A stretch of DNA of 64,000 bases from Microbacterium sp. Se63.02b (GCF_014171575.1 NZ_CP050453.1:62001-126000), one strand, 5' to 3'; positions 29,079 through 38,726 are shown, numbered from the stretch's first letter. The notes: generated by a model from the letters alone, not told the origin. Numbers and translations: made by a program.

Positions 29079-29560
29079 GTGCGCACCACCGTTCGCGCCG
29101 CCTCGGCCCCGGCGACGGGGTCGATCGAGGGACCGGGGCGGAAGATGCTGGGGTAGTAGTGCCTGCTCAACGCGTCGATCAGGGCAGGGTGCACGCCCCG
29201 TGCCACGAGGTCGTCGAGCGTGAGCACCGGAGCCTCCAAGCCACTGTACTCGTTCACGAAGGTGCGGACGACCTTGCTCAGCTCGAGGTTCGCCTGTCGT
29301 GCGGGCAGTCGGCGCTCGCGGTATTCGGTCTCGATCTGTTCGATGCGTGCGAAGTACTCGGTGCGCAGCTGCGACAGCACATCGACGATCAGCGGCGCGT
29401 GCTCGACGGCCGGGTCCGCGACGGTCAGGGTGCGCCGTGGCCGGGTGAGCACCATCAGCAGCCAGGCTCCGAGCACCAGGAGGATGAGGATGCCGATGGC
29501 GAGCAGCATCCATCCCCATCCGTACTGCGCCGGGGGGTAGAGCTCGTCAGAGCCGGGCAT
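29069..29560 (-). CDS. single-span membrane protein of MoxR operon (DUF4381-like)
   Basis: 163 residues with one N-terminal helix (WMLLAIGILILLVLGAWLL) and a helical cytoplasmic part. Size, topology and position between the DUF58 and VWA genes match the small DUF4381-like component of MoxR-VWA operons. It overlaps both neighbours. Confidence 0.7.
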   Translation of the reverse strand: MPGSDELYPPAQYGWGWMLLAIGILILLVLGAWLLMVLTRPRRTLTVADPAVEHAPLIVDVLSQLRTEYFARIEQIETEYRERRLPARQANLELSKVVRTFVNEYSGLEAPVLTLDDLVARGVHPALIDALSRHYYPSIFRPGPSIDPVAGAEAARTVVRTWH

Positions 29561-30434
29561 TCGACCTCCGATTCAGCAGCTGCAGCAGCTGCGCGACGGC
29601 GTCTTCCTGCCCGTCGAGGGAGGAGTGGCTGATCTCCATCCGGGTGAGGAGTTCGGCGAGATGGGCGGCGTCGGCTTCGCGCTGCGCTGTCAGCTCCCGC
29701 ACGATCTCGCGGTCGCCCTGCACGAAGCCCGGCACCTGCCACCGACTGTCCACGTCGGCGCGGAGGCGACCTGTCGCGTGGTCCAGCACCGGATCGGCGT
29801 CGCGCAGGGTGAGCCACAGCACATCGTGCTGCACGCACAGACGGCGCAGCATCCGTTCGGTCTCGCTCGTGACCGGTGCCTCATCGGTGATCACGACCAC
29901 GATCATGCGGCGCGAGATCGTGCGCGTCACGAACGACAGCAGAGCGTCACGGTCACTCGGCGCCGCACTCTGGTCGATGGCGCGGTCGATCGTGCGCAGC
30001 GTGTGTTCGAGCGCTCCTTCGCTACGGCCGGGCGCGAGACGCCGCACTTTCGCGGCATCGCCGTACACCGTGGTGAAGTCGTCGCCGTGGCGCAGGGTGA
30101 GCACGCCGAGCACGCCGGCCGCGAGGATCGCCAGCTCCTTCTTCGAACGCTCGTCCGCCGCGAGGGCCGACATCGAGCGGCCGGTGTCGACCACGAACAT
30201 CACGGTGTGCATGCGGGTCGCCCGCGAGCGCTTGACCAGCGGAGTGCCGAGTCGGGCGGTCGCGCGCCAGTCGATGTCGCGCACCTGATCGCCGTACTCG
30301 TACTTGCGCAGATCCTCGAAGTCGAGGCTCCTGCCGTGCAGCAGCGACGCGTAGGCGCCGTCGAGCGCATGCAGCGACTTGCGCGACGAGTGGATGAAGA
30401 GCTTGCTCTTCACCTGGGTGATCAGGCTGGCCAT
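29547..30434 (-). CDS. DUF58 domain protein
   Basis: 295 residues. The hallmark of DUF58 proteins, DFEDLRKYEYGDQVRDIDWR, is near residue 40, followed by a VWA-like segment starting VMFVVDTGRSMSAL. It is soluble, with no membrane helix. Start MASLITQVKSK at 30434, 8 bp after moxR ends. DUF58 proteins are constant partners of MoxR AAA ATPases. Confidence 0.9.
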   Translation of the reverse strand: MASLITQVKSKLFIHSSRKSLHALDGAYASLLHGRSLDFEDLRKYEYGDQVRDIDWRATARLGTPLVKRSRATRMHTVMFVVDTGRSMSALAADERSKKELAILAAGVLGVLTLRHGDDFTTVYGDAAKVRRLAPGRSEGALEHTLRTIDRAIDQSAAPSDRDALLSFVTRTISRRMIVVVITDEAPVTSETERMLRRLCVQHDVLWLTLRDADPVLDHATGRLRADVDSRWQVPGFVQGDREIVRELTAQREADAAHLAELLTRMEISHSSLDGQEDAVAQLLQLLNRRSNARL

Positions 30435-30441
30435 GGACGCG

Positions 30442-31534
30442 TCAGGGCGTGGGGACCGACGCGAAGATCTGGTCGATGATCTCCTCGCTGCGGATGCCCT
30501 CGGCATCGGCCTCGAACGTGAGCAGCACGCGGTGGCGCAGCACGAGGTGACGGAGTTCGCGGATGTCTTCCGGGAGCACGTGTGCGCGCCCCTTGAGCAG
30601 TGCCAGCGCCCGCGAAGCCTGCAGGAAGGCGATGCTCGCACGGGGGCTCGCGCCGTACTTGATGAAACGCGCCCGCTCCTCGCCGATGTACGGCGCGGGG
30701 TTCCTGGTGACATAGGCGATCGACACGATGTAGTTGCGGATCGCGGGGTCGACGTAGATACGGCTCGCGACGTCCTGGAGCAGGTGCACGTCGTCGAGGC
30801 TCACCGCGCTGGCGACATGCCTGTCAGGATCCAGCACGCCGGAGTCGATGCGGCTGAGCACCTCGAGCTCTTCGGCGGGGCTCGGGTACTCGACGATCTC
30901 CTTCAGCAGGAAACGGTCCATCTGCGCCTCGGGGAGTTCGTACGTGCCCTCCTGCTCGATGGGGTTCTGCGTCGCGATCACGAGGAAGGGCTTCGGCAGG
31001 TGATGGATCTCGCCGCCGATCGTGGTCTGGTGCTCCTGCATCGCCTCGAGCATGGCGCTCTGGGTCTTCGCGCTCGAGCGGTTGATCTCATCGAGGAGCA
31101 CGAAATTCGCGTGCACAGGGCCGAGCACCGTGCGGAAGCTGCCGGTCGCGGCGTCGTAGATCTGGTTTCCCGTGATGTCGCTCGGGAGCAGGTCGGGTGT
31201 GCACTGGATGCGCTTGAACTGCGCCTTCACGGTGTCGGCGAGGGTGCTGGCCGCCGTGGTCTTGGCCAGGCCGGGGACGCTCTCGAGCAGGATGTGACCG
31301 CCGGCGATGAGCGAGACGAGCAGGCTGGTGCGCAGCCGCTCCTGGCCGACCATCTTCGCGGAGTATGAGGAGGAGATGATCCGCAGGACCTCGGTCGCCC
31401 TGGCCATCTCGGCATCCGTGGGTGCGCCGGGGGCGGGTACCGGTGCGGCGGCGGCCACTGGCGCGGAGCTGGGGGCGGGCGGGGGGCGGGGGCGCGGAGA
31501 TCGTCGGCGGATTCTGCACGTCGGGCTCGTTCAT
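30442..31534 (-). CDS. MoxR family AAA+ ATPase (frameshift near N-terminus)
   Basis: AAA+ ATPase with Walker A ESVPGLAKTT, Walker B FVLLDEINRSSAKTQ, and the family segments NPIEQEGTYELPEAQMDRFL and GASPRASIAFLQASRALAL. Translation probably begins at 31534 (MNEPDVQNPPTISAPPPP). The frame then changes in the very G/C-rich run at about 31468-31495, where homopolymers make the sequence unsafe. The catalytic part from ~31458 down is intact. First gene of the MoxR / DUF58 / VWA operon. Confidence 0.88.
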
Positions 31535-31881
31535 CGTTTTCGCGTCTCCCTCGTTCGTGCGCGGGGACTGCCCCGCGCACCCCTCCGCCGACCAGCGTAA
31601 TCGCAACGCCTGGAGGCCGCCCACGGCCCGCGTTCCGCCCGTCCCTTGGCACGTTTGCACGATCCGGGAACGGATGCGCGACCCAACACCCACGACGCGT
31701 CGTGCATCCGGGGATCGATCGTGCAGGCGGGACGGGCCCCGGGGGTGACCGCCGACACTGATAACGTCGAAGAGCAGCCGCGTTCGGGCAGGTCGAGCAT
31801 TCCGCTCCCGCCGGGACTGAACTGTTCCTCGTTCGGATGCGGCCGCGCCCGATACATGACTGAAGAGTATGAGGACGATAC
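31535..31881. other. 347-bp divergent intergenic region with a 10-bp hairpin
   Basis: This spacer lies between moxR (minus) and the monooxygenase (plus) and holds no convincing gene. Its clearest feature is GTGCGCGGGG (31557-31566) pairing perfectly with CCCCGCGCAC (31571-31580) around ACTG, 23 bp upstream of the moxR start and thus within its leader. No strong promoter hexamers are evident. Confidence 0.5.
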
Positions 31882-33306
31882 GTGACGAGTAGAGAACGAG
31901 TAGCGATCATCGGCGCCGGCCCCTCGGGGATGGCCCAACTGCGGGCCTTCGAGTCCGCGGCCCGCACGGGGGCGGAGATCCCCGACCTGGTCTGCTTCGA
32001 GAAGCAGGCCGACTGGGGCGGACAGTGGAACTTCACCTGGCGCACCGGACTCGACGAATTCGGCGAACCGGTGCATTCCAGCATGTACCGCAACCTGTGG
32101 TCGAACGGCCCGAAAGAGGCACTGGAGTTCGCCGACTACAGCTTCGACGAGCACTTCGGCCGCCCCATCTCCTCCTACCCCCCGCGTCCGGTGCTGTGGG
32201 ACTACATCGCCGGGCGGCTGGAGAAGACCGACGTGCGGGCTCTGATCCGCTTCCAGACCGTGGTGCGCTGGGTCGAGTTCGACGCCGACCGCCAGGTGTT
32301 CACGCTCACCAGCGAGCACCTTCCGACGGGCGAGTCGACCACCGACGAGTTCGACCGTGTGATCATCGCGAGCGGACACTTCTCGTTCCCGCACATGCCG
32401 GACTTCGCCGGCATCGAGACCTTCCCCGGCTACATCAGCCATGCCCACGACTTCCGCGGCGCCGAGGCGTTCGCCGACAAGGACGTGCTCGTGATCGGCG
32501 CCAGCTATTCGGCCGAGGACATCGGCAGCCAGGCTTTCAAGATGGGGGCCCGCTCGGTCACCGCGAGTTTCCGCTCGGCGCCGATGGGCTACGACTGGCC
32601 CGATGGCATCGAGGAGCGCCCGGTCGTCGAGCGTTTCGAGGGGAGCGTCGCCTTCTTCGCCGACGGCAGCTCGAAGCACGTGGATGCGGTGATCATGTGC
32701 ACCGGATACCTGCACAAGTACCCGTTCCTTCCCGACGACCTGGCGCTCTCGTCACCGAACAACGTGTACCCCGACGGCCTGTACCGCGGTGTGGTCTGGC
32801 AGGGCAATCCGCGCCTGACCTACCTCGGCGCGCAGGATCAGTGGTTCACGTTCAACATGTTCGACGTGCAGGCCTGGTTCGTGCGCGATCTGATCCTCGG
32901 CCGCATCGCGATGCCCGACGAGCAGGAGCGCGCAGCATCCATCGTCGAGTGGCGTGCACGCTTCGCGCAGATCGACTCGGCCGCGGCGGAGATCCGCTTC
33001 CAGGCCGACTACATCCGTGATCTGCTGCAGCTGACGGACTATCCCGAGTTCGACATCGACCGTGTCGTCGAGATCTTCCTCGCGTGGAAGCGCGACAAGA
33101 AGGACGACATCATGGGGTACCGCGACCGCGTGTACGAATCGGTCATGACGGGGACCATCGCGGTCGTGCACCACACGCCGTGGCTCGAGGAGCTCGACGA
33201 CTCCCTCGAACGCTACCTCGACGTGGATCCGGATGCCGTCGAGGCGGAGCGCATCATCGCCGGGCAGCGTCGCGACGACGACCGCGAGGCGCTCGCCGCC
33301 GTCTGA
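31882..33306 (+). CDS. flavin-containing monooxygenase resembling bacterial trimethylamine monooxygenase
   Basis: A 474-residue class B flavoprotein monooxygenase. FAD site GAGPSGMAQLRAF at the N-terminus, NADPH site VIGASYSAEDIGSQ near residue 200, and a CTGY block (MCTGYLHKYPFL). Long stretches closely resemble what I recall of bacterial Tmm: DWGGQWNFTWRTGLDEFGEP, SNGPKEALEFADYSF and YLGAQDQWFTFNMFD. Tmm oxidises trimethylamine to its N-oxide with NADPH and O2. The GTG start at 31882 has GAGG upstream. No Tdm-type demethylase is nearby, so the physiological amine or sulfide substrate is open. Confidence 0.85.
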   Translation: MTSRERVAIIGAGPSGMAQLRAFESAARTGAEIPDLVCFEKQADWGGQWNFTWRTGLDEFGEPVHSSMYRNLWSNGPKEALEFADYSFDEHFGRPISSYPPRPVLWDYIAGRLEKTDVRALIRFQTVVRWVEFDADRQVFTLTSEHLPTGESTTDEFDRVIIASGHFSFPHMPDFAGIETFPGYISHAHDFRGAEAFADKDVLVIGASYSAEDIGSQAFKMGARSVTASFRSAPMGYDWPDGIEERPVVERFEGSVAFFADGSSKHVDAVIMCTGYLHKYPFLPDDLALSSPNNVYPDGLYRGVVWQGNPRLTYLGAQDQWFTFNMFDVQAWFVRDLILGRIAMPDEQERAASIVEWRARFAQIDSAAAEIRFQADYIRDLLQLTDYPEFDIDRVVEIFLAWKRDKKDDIMGYRDRVYESVMTGTIAVVHHTPWLEELDDSLERYLDVDPDAVEAERIIAGQRRDDDREALAAV

Positions 33307-33312
33307 CCGCCG

Positions 33313-34053
33313 TCAGCGTGCCTCGCCCCTCCGCTCGCTCGCGGGCTCGAGGGGCGAGGTCGGCGCGGACTCCACGGCTCCCCGGCGACGGCCGACCCAG
33401 ACCACGAAGGCCGCCGTCGCGACGATGATCGCTGCGATGAGAAGCACCCAGAGGGCGACGCCCCCGTAGCCGCCGTTCAGGCGCGGGTCCAGGAACGGGT
33501 AGGGGTACCACCAGGTGTTGCCGGTCGACGGGGCGATCACGAGGTTCGCCCGGATCAGCGTGTACACGACCCACACGATCGGGAAGACGGCCGTGATCGC
33601 GACGGCGCTCCACCCGAGCGCGCGGCGGCGGGGAGCGAACAGCAGGTCGGCGAGCATGATGATCGGGATCACGACGTGCAGCACCTCGTTCGACCAGCCC
33701 ACCGTCGACCCCTGGGGCAGCTCGATGCCGCGCAGCAGGGTGTTGTAGACGATGCCCGTGACGATCATGTACGTGCTGGCGCAGACGAGGAGGAGCGCCA
33801 ACCATCGTGGTTCCGCCGTCGTGCCGCGGTGTGTGAGCGTCCAGATGCCGCCGATGGCGAGGGCCACCGCTGCCAGCACGTTCGACTCGATCGTGAAGAA
33901 GCTGAAGAAGTTCGCCACGACCGTCGGCAGGTGGCCTGCCCACTCCGTCTCCGCGACGAGGGCGATCTCCAGGGTCCTGACCAGCTGCGCGACGATGGCC
34001 GCGACGGCGAGGACGGATGCTGCGAGTCGTGCATAGGGCCACCAGGTCGTCAT
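33313..34053 (-). CDS. Pr6Pr family integral membrane protein
   Basis: 246 residues with about six membrane helices and the family features FFSFFTIESNVLAA, GIVYNTLLRG and NEVLHVVIPIIMLADLL seen in actinobacterial Pr6Pr/FAR-17a-like proteins. Function is unknown. Start at 34053 (MTTWWPYARLAASV). It converges on the monooxygenase with a 6-bp gap. Confidence 0.8.
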   Translation of the reverse strand: MTTWWPYARLAASVLAVAAIVAQLVRTLEIALVAETEWAGHLPTVVANFFSFFTIESNVLAAVALAIGGIWTLTHRGTTAEPRWLALLLVCASTYMIVTGIVYNTLLRGIELPQGSTVGWSNEVLHVVIPIIMLADLLFAPRRRALGWSAVAITAVFPIVWVVYTLIRANLVIAPSTGNTWWYPYPFLDPRLNGGYGGVALWVLLIAAIIVATAAFVVWVGRRRGAVESAPTSPLEPASERRGEAR

Positions 34054-34157
34054 TTCGCCTCCGACGCACACTGTAGCGTCACGCCGCCATAGACCGCGGC
34101 ACCGGTATATCGCTATCGTCGGTCCCAGCACGCAGGACGCGCATGGCGGAGGGGCAG

Positions 34158-36320
34158 ATGAGCGACAGCGGAACAGAGCAGATCAGCGCGCACACGACGA
34201 AGAGGAGGAGCTGGCGGGGCCGGGCGGGTCTCAGCATCCAGTCGAAGCTCCTGATCATGCTGCTGGCGGTGAGCCTCGTCTCGTCGGTGATCGTCGGCGC
34301 CATCGGGTTCATCAACGGACGGCAGTCGCTGCACGACTCGGCGGTGGACCAGCTCATCACCATCCGCTCTATGCGCGCAGCCGAGATCACGACGGCGATC
34401 GAGAGCGTGCGACGCGACGCCTCGCTCAACAGCCGCAACCTCAGCGCGCAGAGCATGTCGGCGGCCGTGAACGCGGGCTTCGCCGACCTCGCCGACGTGG
34501 AGCTCGACGAGAGCCGACGCGCCGAGCTGGCGGCGTACTACAAGGACGTGTTCATCCCCGAACTCGAGCAGCGCTCCGGCGAGGAATACGGCGACACGGC
34601 CTTCATCCCCGAATCGACAGCCGGGCAATATGTGCAGCGGCAGTTCGTGACGGGCAACGAGGACTTCGACGCCGACTACGACGCACAGCTCGCGCTCACC
34701 GACAGCGGAGACGGCACGACCTACTCCGTGGCGACCGAGCGCTACGGCGACTACTTCACGCGTCTGGTGCAGGAAGCCGGGTATGAAGACGCCCTGCTGC
34801 TCAACACCGACGGCGACGTCACCTACTCGGCGTACAAGGGCGTCGAGCTCGGGACCAACCTCCTCACGGGTCCGTATCGCGATTCCGCGCTCGCGAAGGC
34901 CTACACCGAGGCGATGGCGACCAACTCCGTCAACACCGTCGTCCTCACGGACTTCGACCGCTGGATCCCCTCGCTGAACGTGCCGGGAATGTGGGTCGTG
35001 TCCCCTGTCGGCAACGACCGCGGCATCACCGGGGCCATGGCGTTCCAGATCTCCATCGACACGATCAACGACGTGATGACGGGCGACGAGGGCTGGAAGG
35101 CTCAGGGCCTCGGCGACACGGGTGAGGTGTACCTCGTCGGCCGAGACGACCTGATGCGCAGCACGGCCCGCCGCCTCGTGGAAGACCCCGACGACTACGT
35201 GAAGCGGCTCATCAGCGGCGGCATGGCGCCGACGATCGTCGACCGGATCGCGGCCATCAAGGGAACCGTGCTGCTGCAGCCCGTGACGACCAAGGCGGTC
35301 GAGGAGGCGCAGGCCGGACGCAGCGGCACCGTCGTCGGCAGGGACTTCATCGGCGGAGAGAGCGTCACCGCCTATGCGCCGCTCGAGATCGAAGGCCTCG
35401 ACTGGGTCGTGATCGCGCGCATCGACACCGCCGAGGCATTCGAGCCCGTCAACGTCTTCACCCGCAACGTGCTGCTGTCGCTGCTGGGCATCCTGCTCGG
35501 CGTCTCCCTGCTCTCGCTCCTGCTCGCACAGGTGTTCACGCGTCCGATCCACCGCCTCGTCGGCGCTGTGCACCGGGTGGCCGAGGGTGACCTCGACGTG
35601 CAGGTGCCGCAGGGTTCTCGCGACGAGTTCGGCGACCTCGGCAGCGCGTTCAACGACATGGCCTCGAGTCTGCGGATCAAGCAGGACCTGATCGAGGAGC
35701 AGCAACGTGAGAACGAGAAGCTGCTGCACACCCTGATGCCCGAGAGCGTCGCGACGAAGTACAAGCAGGGCGATGAGGCCATCACCGAGGCGCATGAGAA
35801 CGTGTCGGTCGTCTTCGCCGAGCTGGTCGGCTTCGACGACCTCGCGCGGGAGATGGGTGCGGAGCAGGAGATCAGCCTCCTGAACACCCTGATGCGCGGG
35901 TTCGACGAGGCGGCCGAGAAAGCCGGCGTGGAGAAGGTGCGCACCCTGCGCGGTGGGTACCTCGCCTCGTCGGGCCTGGTCGTGCCGAGGGTCGACAACA
36001 TCCGTCGCGCGGTCGACTTCGCCCGCAACCTTCTCGGCGTCCTCGAGCGCTTCAACGCCCAGCACGGCACGCAGATCTCGCTCCGCGCGGGCGTCGACAC
36101 CGGAACGGTCACGAGCGGACTCGTCGCGCGGACCAGCCTCGCCTACGACCTCTGGGGCGATGCCGTGAACCTCGCCTACCGGGTGCGCTCGGTCACCGGT
36201 GAGCCAGGAATCTACGTCAGTCAGACCGTGCGCGACCGCACCCAGGAACTCGTCACGTATGTCGAGGCGGGGACGGTGGAGACCCAGGGCAGGACCGAGA
36301 CCGTGTGGAAGGTGGTCTGA
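34158..36320 (+). CDS. Cache-HAMP receptor with degenerate class III nucleotide cyclase domain
   Basis: A 720-residue membrane receptor. Two helices (LLIMLLAVSLVSSVIVGAIG and LLSLLGILLGVSLLSLLLAQ) flank a ~370-residue extracellular Cache-like sensor. HAMP (PIHRLVGAVHRVAEGDLDV), a linker helix (LLHTLMPESVATKYKQG) and a class III cyclase homology domain follow. The two metal-binding Asp positions are altered: VVFAELVGF has Glu (~555) where Asp is usual, and TLRGGYLASSG has Gly (~599). The Lys before the second site is Arg. The late Asn/Arg of the transition-state region (VNLAYRVRS) are kept. Catalysis is therefore doubtful. GGAGGGG precedes the ATG at 34158. It is followed 2 bp later by a CNBD channel gene. 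Confidence 0.85.
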   Translation: MSDSGTEQISAHTTKRRSWRGRAGLSIQSKLLIMLLAVSLVSSVIVGAIGFINGRQSLHDSAVDQLITIRSMRAAEITTAIESVRRDASLNSRNLSAQSMSAAVNAGFADLADVELDESRRAELAAYYKDVFIPELEQRSGEEYGDTAFIPESTAGQYVQRQFVTGNEDFDADYDAQLALTDSGDGTTYSVATERYGDYFTRLVQEAGYEDALLLNTDGDVTYSAYKGVELGTNLLTGPYRDSALAKAYTEAMATNSVNTVVLTDFDRWIPSLNVPGMWVVSPVGNDRGITGAMAFQISIDTINDVMTGDEGWKAQGLGDTGEVYLVGRDDLMRSTARRLVEDPDDYVKRLISGGMAPTIVDRIAAIKGTVLLQPVTTKAVEEAQAGRSGTVVGRDFIGGESVTAYAPLEIEGLDWVVIARIDTAEAFEPVNVFTRNVLLSLLGILLGVSLLSLLLAQVFTRPIHRLVGAVHRVAEGDLDVQVPQGSRDEFGDLGSAFNDMASSLRIKQDLIEEQQRENEKLLHTLMPESVATKYKQGDEAITEAHENVSVVFAELVGFDDLAREMGAEQEISLLNTLMRGFDEAAEKAGVEKVRTLRGGYLASSGLVVPRVDNIRRAVDFARNLLGVLERFNAQHGTQISLRAGVDTGTVTSGLVARTSLAYDLWGDAVNLAYRVRSVTGEPGIYVSQTVRDRTQELVTYVEAGTVETQGRTETVWKVV

Positions 36321-36322
36321 TC

Positions 36323-37747
36323 ATGGGCGACGTGTTCGCGGGCGGATGGGGGTGGTGGATCATCGGCCTCGCGGTCGGCGTCCCGGCCCTCCTCGTCGTG
36401 CTCACCGAGCTGATCGGGGCGCTGACCCGGCGGGGCAACCCGGTCGCGAAGCCGCTGCGGATGCTGCGCAACTGGGTGATCCCGGTGGGGGCCCTGTTCG
36501 CGCTCCTGGTGTTCGCGATCCAGTCGCCCGCGGATCAGGTGTGGACACGCGTCGTGGCCACGGTGTTCGGGTTCCTGGTGATCCTGCTCGTGCTCTCCGC
36601 CTTCAACGTCGCGCTGTTCGCCAACGCGAAGCCGGGTTCGTGGCGAGAGCGCATCCCCTCGATCTTCGTGGAGATCGGACGGCTCGTCCTGGTGGGCGTC
36701 GGTCTCGCACTGTTGTTCTCGTGGGTGTGGGACGCCGACGTCGGCGGGCTCTTCACGGCGCTCGGCGTCGGGTCGATCGTGATCGGCCTCGCTCTGCAGA
36801 ACGCGGTGGGCGGGGTGATCTCGGGTCTGCTGCTGTTGTTCGAGCAACCGTTCAAGATCGGCGACTGGCTCGATGCCGCCGGAGTGAAGGGCCGTGTCGT
36901 CGAGGTGAACTGGCGCGCTGTGCACATCGACACCGGGGCGGGCATCCAGATCGTGCCGAACTCCTCGCTGTCCGGGGCCTCGTTCACGAACTTGAGCGAA
37001 CCCGAGGGGCCGTACTCCGCTGAGACAGCCGTGAAGTTCTCGACCGACGACCCGCCGCACGAGGTCATCGCGCTCCTGATCGAGGTGGCGGACTCGCTCC
37101 CGATGCGGCTGCAACGCGAACGGGCGAGTGTCGACTACTCGGGCGCAGGCGCGTACGCGGTGTCGATACCGGTGGCGGGTCCGGCAGACGCATCGCGCGC
37201 GCTCTCGATGTATCTCTCGTGGCTCTGGTACGCCGCGCGCCGCCGCGGCTTCGCACTCGACGGCGACTCCACCGACCCGCTGGCCGAGCCGCAGCGGCTG
37301 GTCGAGGCCATGCACGAGATCGCGCCGACACTGCACCTGCGCGAAGAGGACTTCGAGGAGATCCTCCCGGCGGCGAGACTGGAACGGTACGGCGTCGGCG
37401 AGATCGTGCTGCCCAGCGGCGTGGTGCCCGACGAGGTACGTGTGGTGCTGTCCGGTCGCGCGGTGCTCGCGCTCGACGTCCATGACGGACGGGTCGACTT
37501 CGCGAGTGCGGAGAAGGGCGATCTCATCGGGCAGACCGCCCTCACCCGGGAGCGCACGCAGGCGGTGACCGTGGCCGGCGAGATCCTCACCGTGGTGGTG
37601 CTGCCGCTGGCCACGATCGACACCTTGATCCGCACGCGCCCTCGACTGGCCGCCGAGATCGGGGAGTCGCTCGAGCTCAAGCGCACGTTGGCCGCGAGCA
37701 GGCTCGCCGAACTCGGCATCGCGCGGGGCATCATCACCGGACGTTGA
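36323..37747 (+). CDS. MscS-family channel with C-terminal cyclic-nucleotide-binding domain
   Basis: A 474-residue channel of the bCNG type (MscS superfamily plus CNBD). Four or so helices lead to the pore-lining segment ALGVGSIVIGLALQNAVGG and the beta domain (FEQPFKIGDWLDAAGVKGRV, NSSLSGASFTNLS). Residues ~350-460 form a CNBD whose phosphate-binding cassette reads KGDLIGQTALTRERTQAVTV, with the Arg kept and Asp for the usual Glu. Some bCNG channels gate on cyclic nucleotides. The gene lies 2 bp after the cyclase-like receptor, so the two probably form one signalling unit. Confidence 0.87.
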   Translation: MGDVFAGGWGWWIIGLAVGVPALLVVLTELIGALTRRGNPVAKPLRMLRNWVIPVGALFALLVFAIQSPADQVWTRVVATVFGFLVILLVLSAFNVALFANAKPGSWRERIPSIFVEIGRLVLVGVGLALLFSWVWDADVGGLFTALGVGSIVIGLALQNAVGGVISGLLLLFEQPFKIGDWLDAAGVKGRVVEVNWRAVHIDTGAGIQIVPNSSLSGASFTNLSEPEGPYSAETAVKFSTDDPPHEVIALLIEVADSLPMRLQRERASVDYSGAGAYAVSIPVAGPADASRALSMYLSWLWYAARRRGFALDGDSTDPLAEPQRLVEAMHEIAPTLHLREEDFEEILPAARLERYGVGEIVLPSGVVPDEVRVVLSGRAVLALDVHDGRVDFASAEKGDLIGQTALTRERTQAVTVAGEILTVVVLPLATIDTLIRTRPRLAAEIGESLELKRTLAASRLAELGIARGIITGR

Positions 37748-37755
37748 GCTGTAGC

Positions 37756-38726
37756 TCAGGCGCGTCGGGCCGTGGGGTCAGGTTCGGCGCCCCAGCGCAG
37801 CCGGGTGATGAGCACACCGAGCAGACAGAGCGCGCCGCCCAGGAACATCAGCGGGGTCGGCACCTCGCCGAGGATCGCCCACGACATCAGGATCGCGATT
37901 GCGGGGACGACGTACGTGGTCGCCGAGGTCTGCCCCGCGGTGCTGCGCTGCAAGACGTAGGCCCAGGTCGTGAAGGCGATCGCAGTCGGGAAGATGCCGA
38001 GGTAGACGACCCACAGCGTCGCATCCAGCGGTGCCGTCTGCAGCGCGCCTATGAGGTTGCCGATCCAGGGCAGCAGGGCGACGGTGCCGACACCCGCACC
38101 CAGCCAGGTGAGAGTGGTCGGGTCGACGCCCGAGGTGAGAAGCCGCTTCTGCACGAGCGTGCATCCGGCGTACATGACGGCGGCGAGGAGCGCGAGCAGC
38201 AGGCCGGTGATGTCGGGTCCGGCGCTCGTGGAGGAGTTCATGCCGATCAGCACGACACCCAGGAAGGCGATGGGCGCACCGATCACGAGCGGCTTCGGGA
38301 AGCCCTCGCGCAGGAACAGCCCGCTGAAGACCACGACCATGAGCGGGGCGAGGTTCACGACCATGGCCGCGGTGCCGGCGTCGAGCGTGAGCTCCGCGCT
38401 GTTCAGGGCGAGGTTGTAGACGCAGAACCAGCCGACGCCCCAGACCGCGATGAGCAGCCAGTGGCGGCGTTCCGGAATGCGGATGCCGTGGCGCACGGCG
38501 ATGATCGTCAGCACGACTGTGCCGACGGCCATGCGCAGCAGTGCCAGAGCGCCGGGGTCGTAGTGCGGGCCGGCGCCGCGGATGCCGATGAACGCGGAGG
38601 CCCACAGCACCACCGTGACCAGGGCGGCGACGAGCACGAGCGCCCCCTGCCTTTGGGCGCGCCGGTGCTGGTGGAGTCGGTGGTGCTCGTGCGGATCCCG
38701 GGATCGCCGGATGCGGCTTCTGCCAT
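37756..38726 (-). CDS. EamA/DMT family transporter (one frameshift)
   Basis: Ten-helix drug/metabolite transporter family protein with two EamA halves (LWASAFIGIRGAGPHYDPGA and VMYAGCTLVQKRLLTSGVDP). The start at 38726 (MAEAASGDPGIRTS) is followed by a one-base loss near 38657 (GG where GGG fits), after which the family sequence continues to 37756. Repaired length is about 323 residues. The substrate is unknown; members export amino acids or other metabolites. Confidence 0.83.

Noticed and set aside
34113..36065. Long minus-strand open frame of 650 codons opposite the cyclase receptor
   Set aside because: Composition is that of a shadow frame, and the plus-strand gene has full domain support.
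37742..37762. tRNA-like words (GAGCTGTAGCTCAGGCGC)
   Set aside because: No cloverleaf can be drawn and the segment covers the ends of two protein genes.
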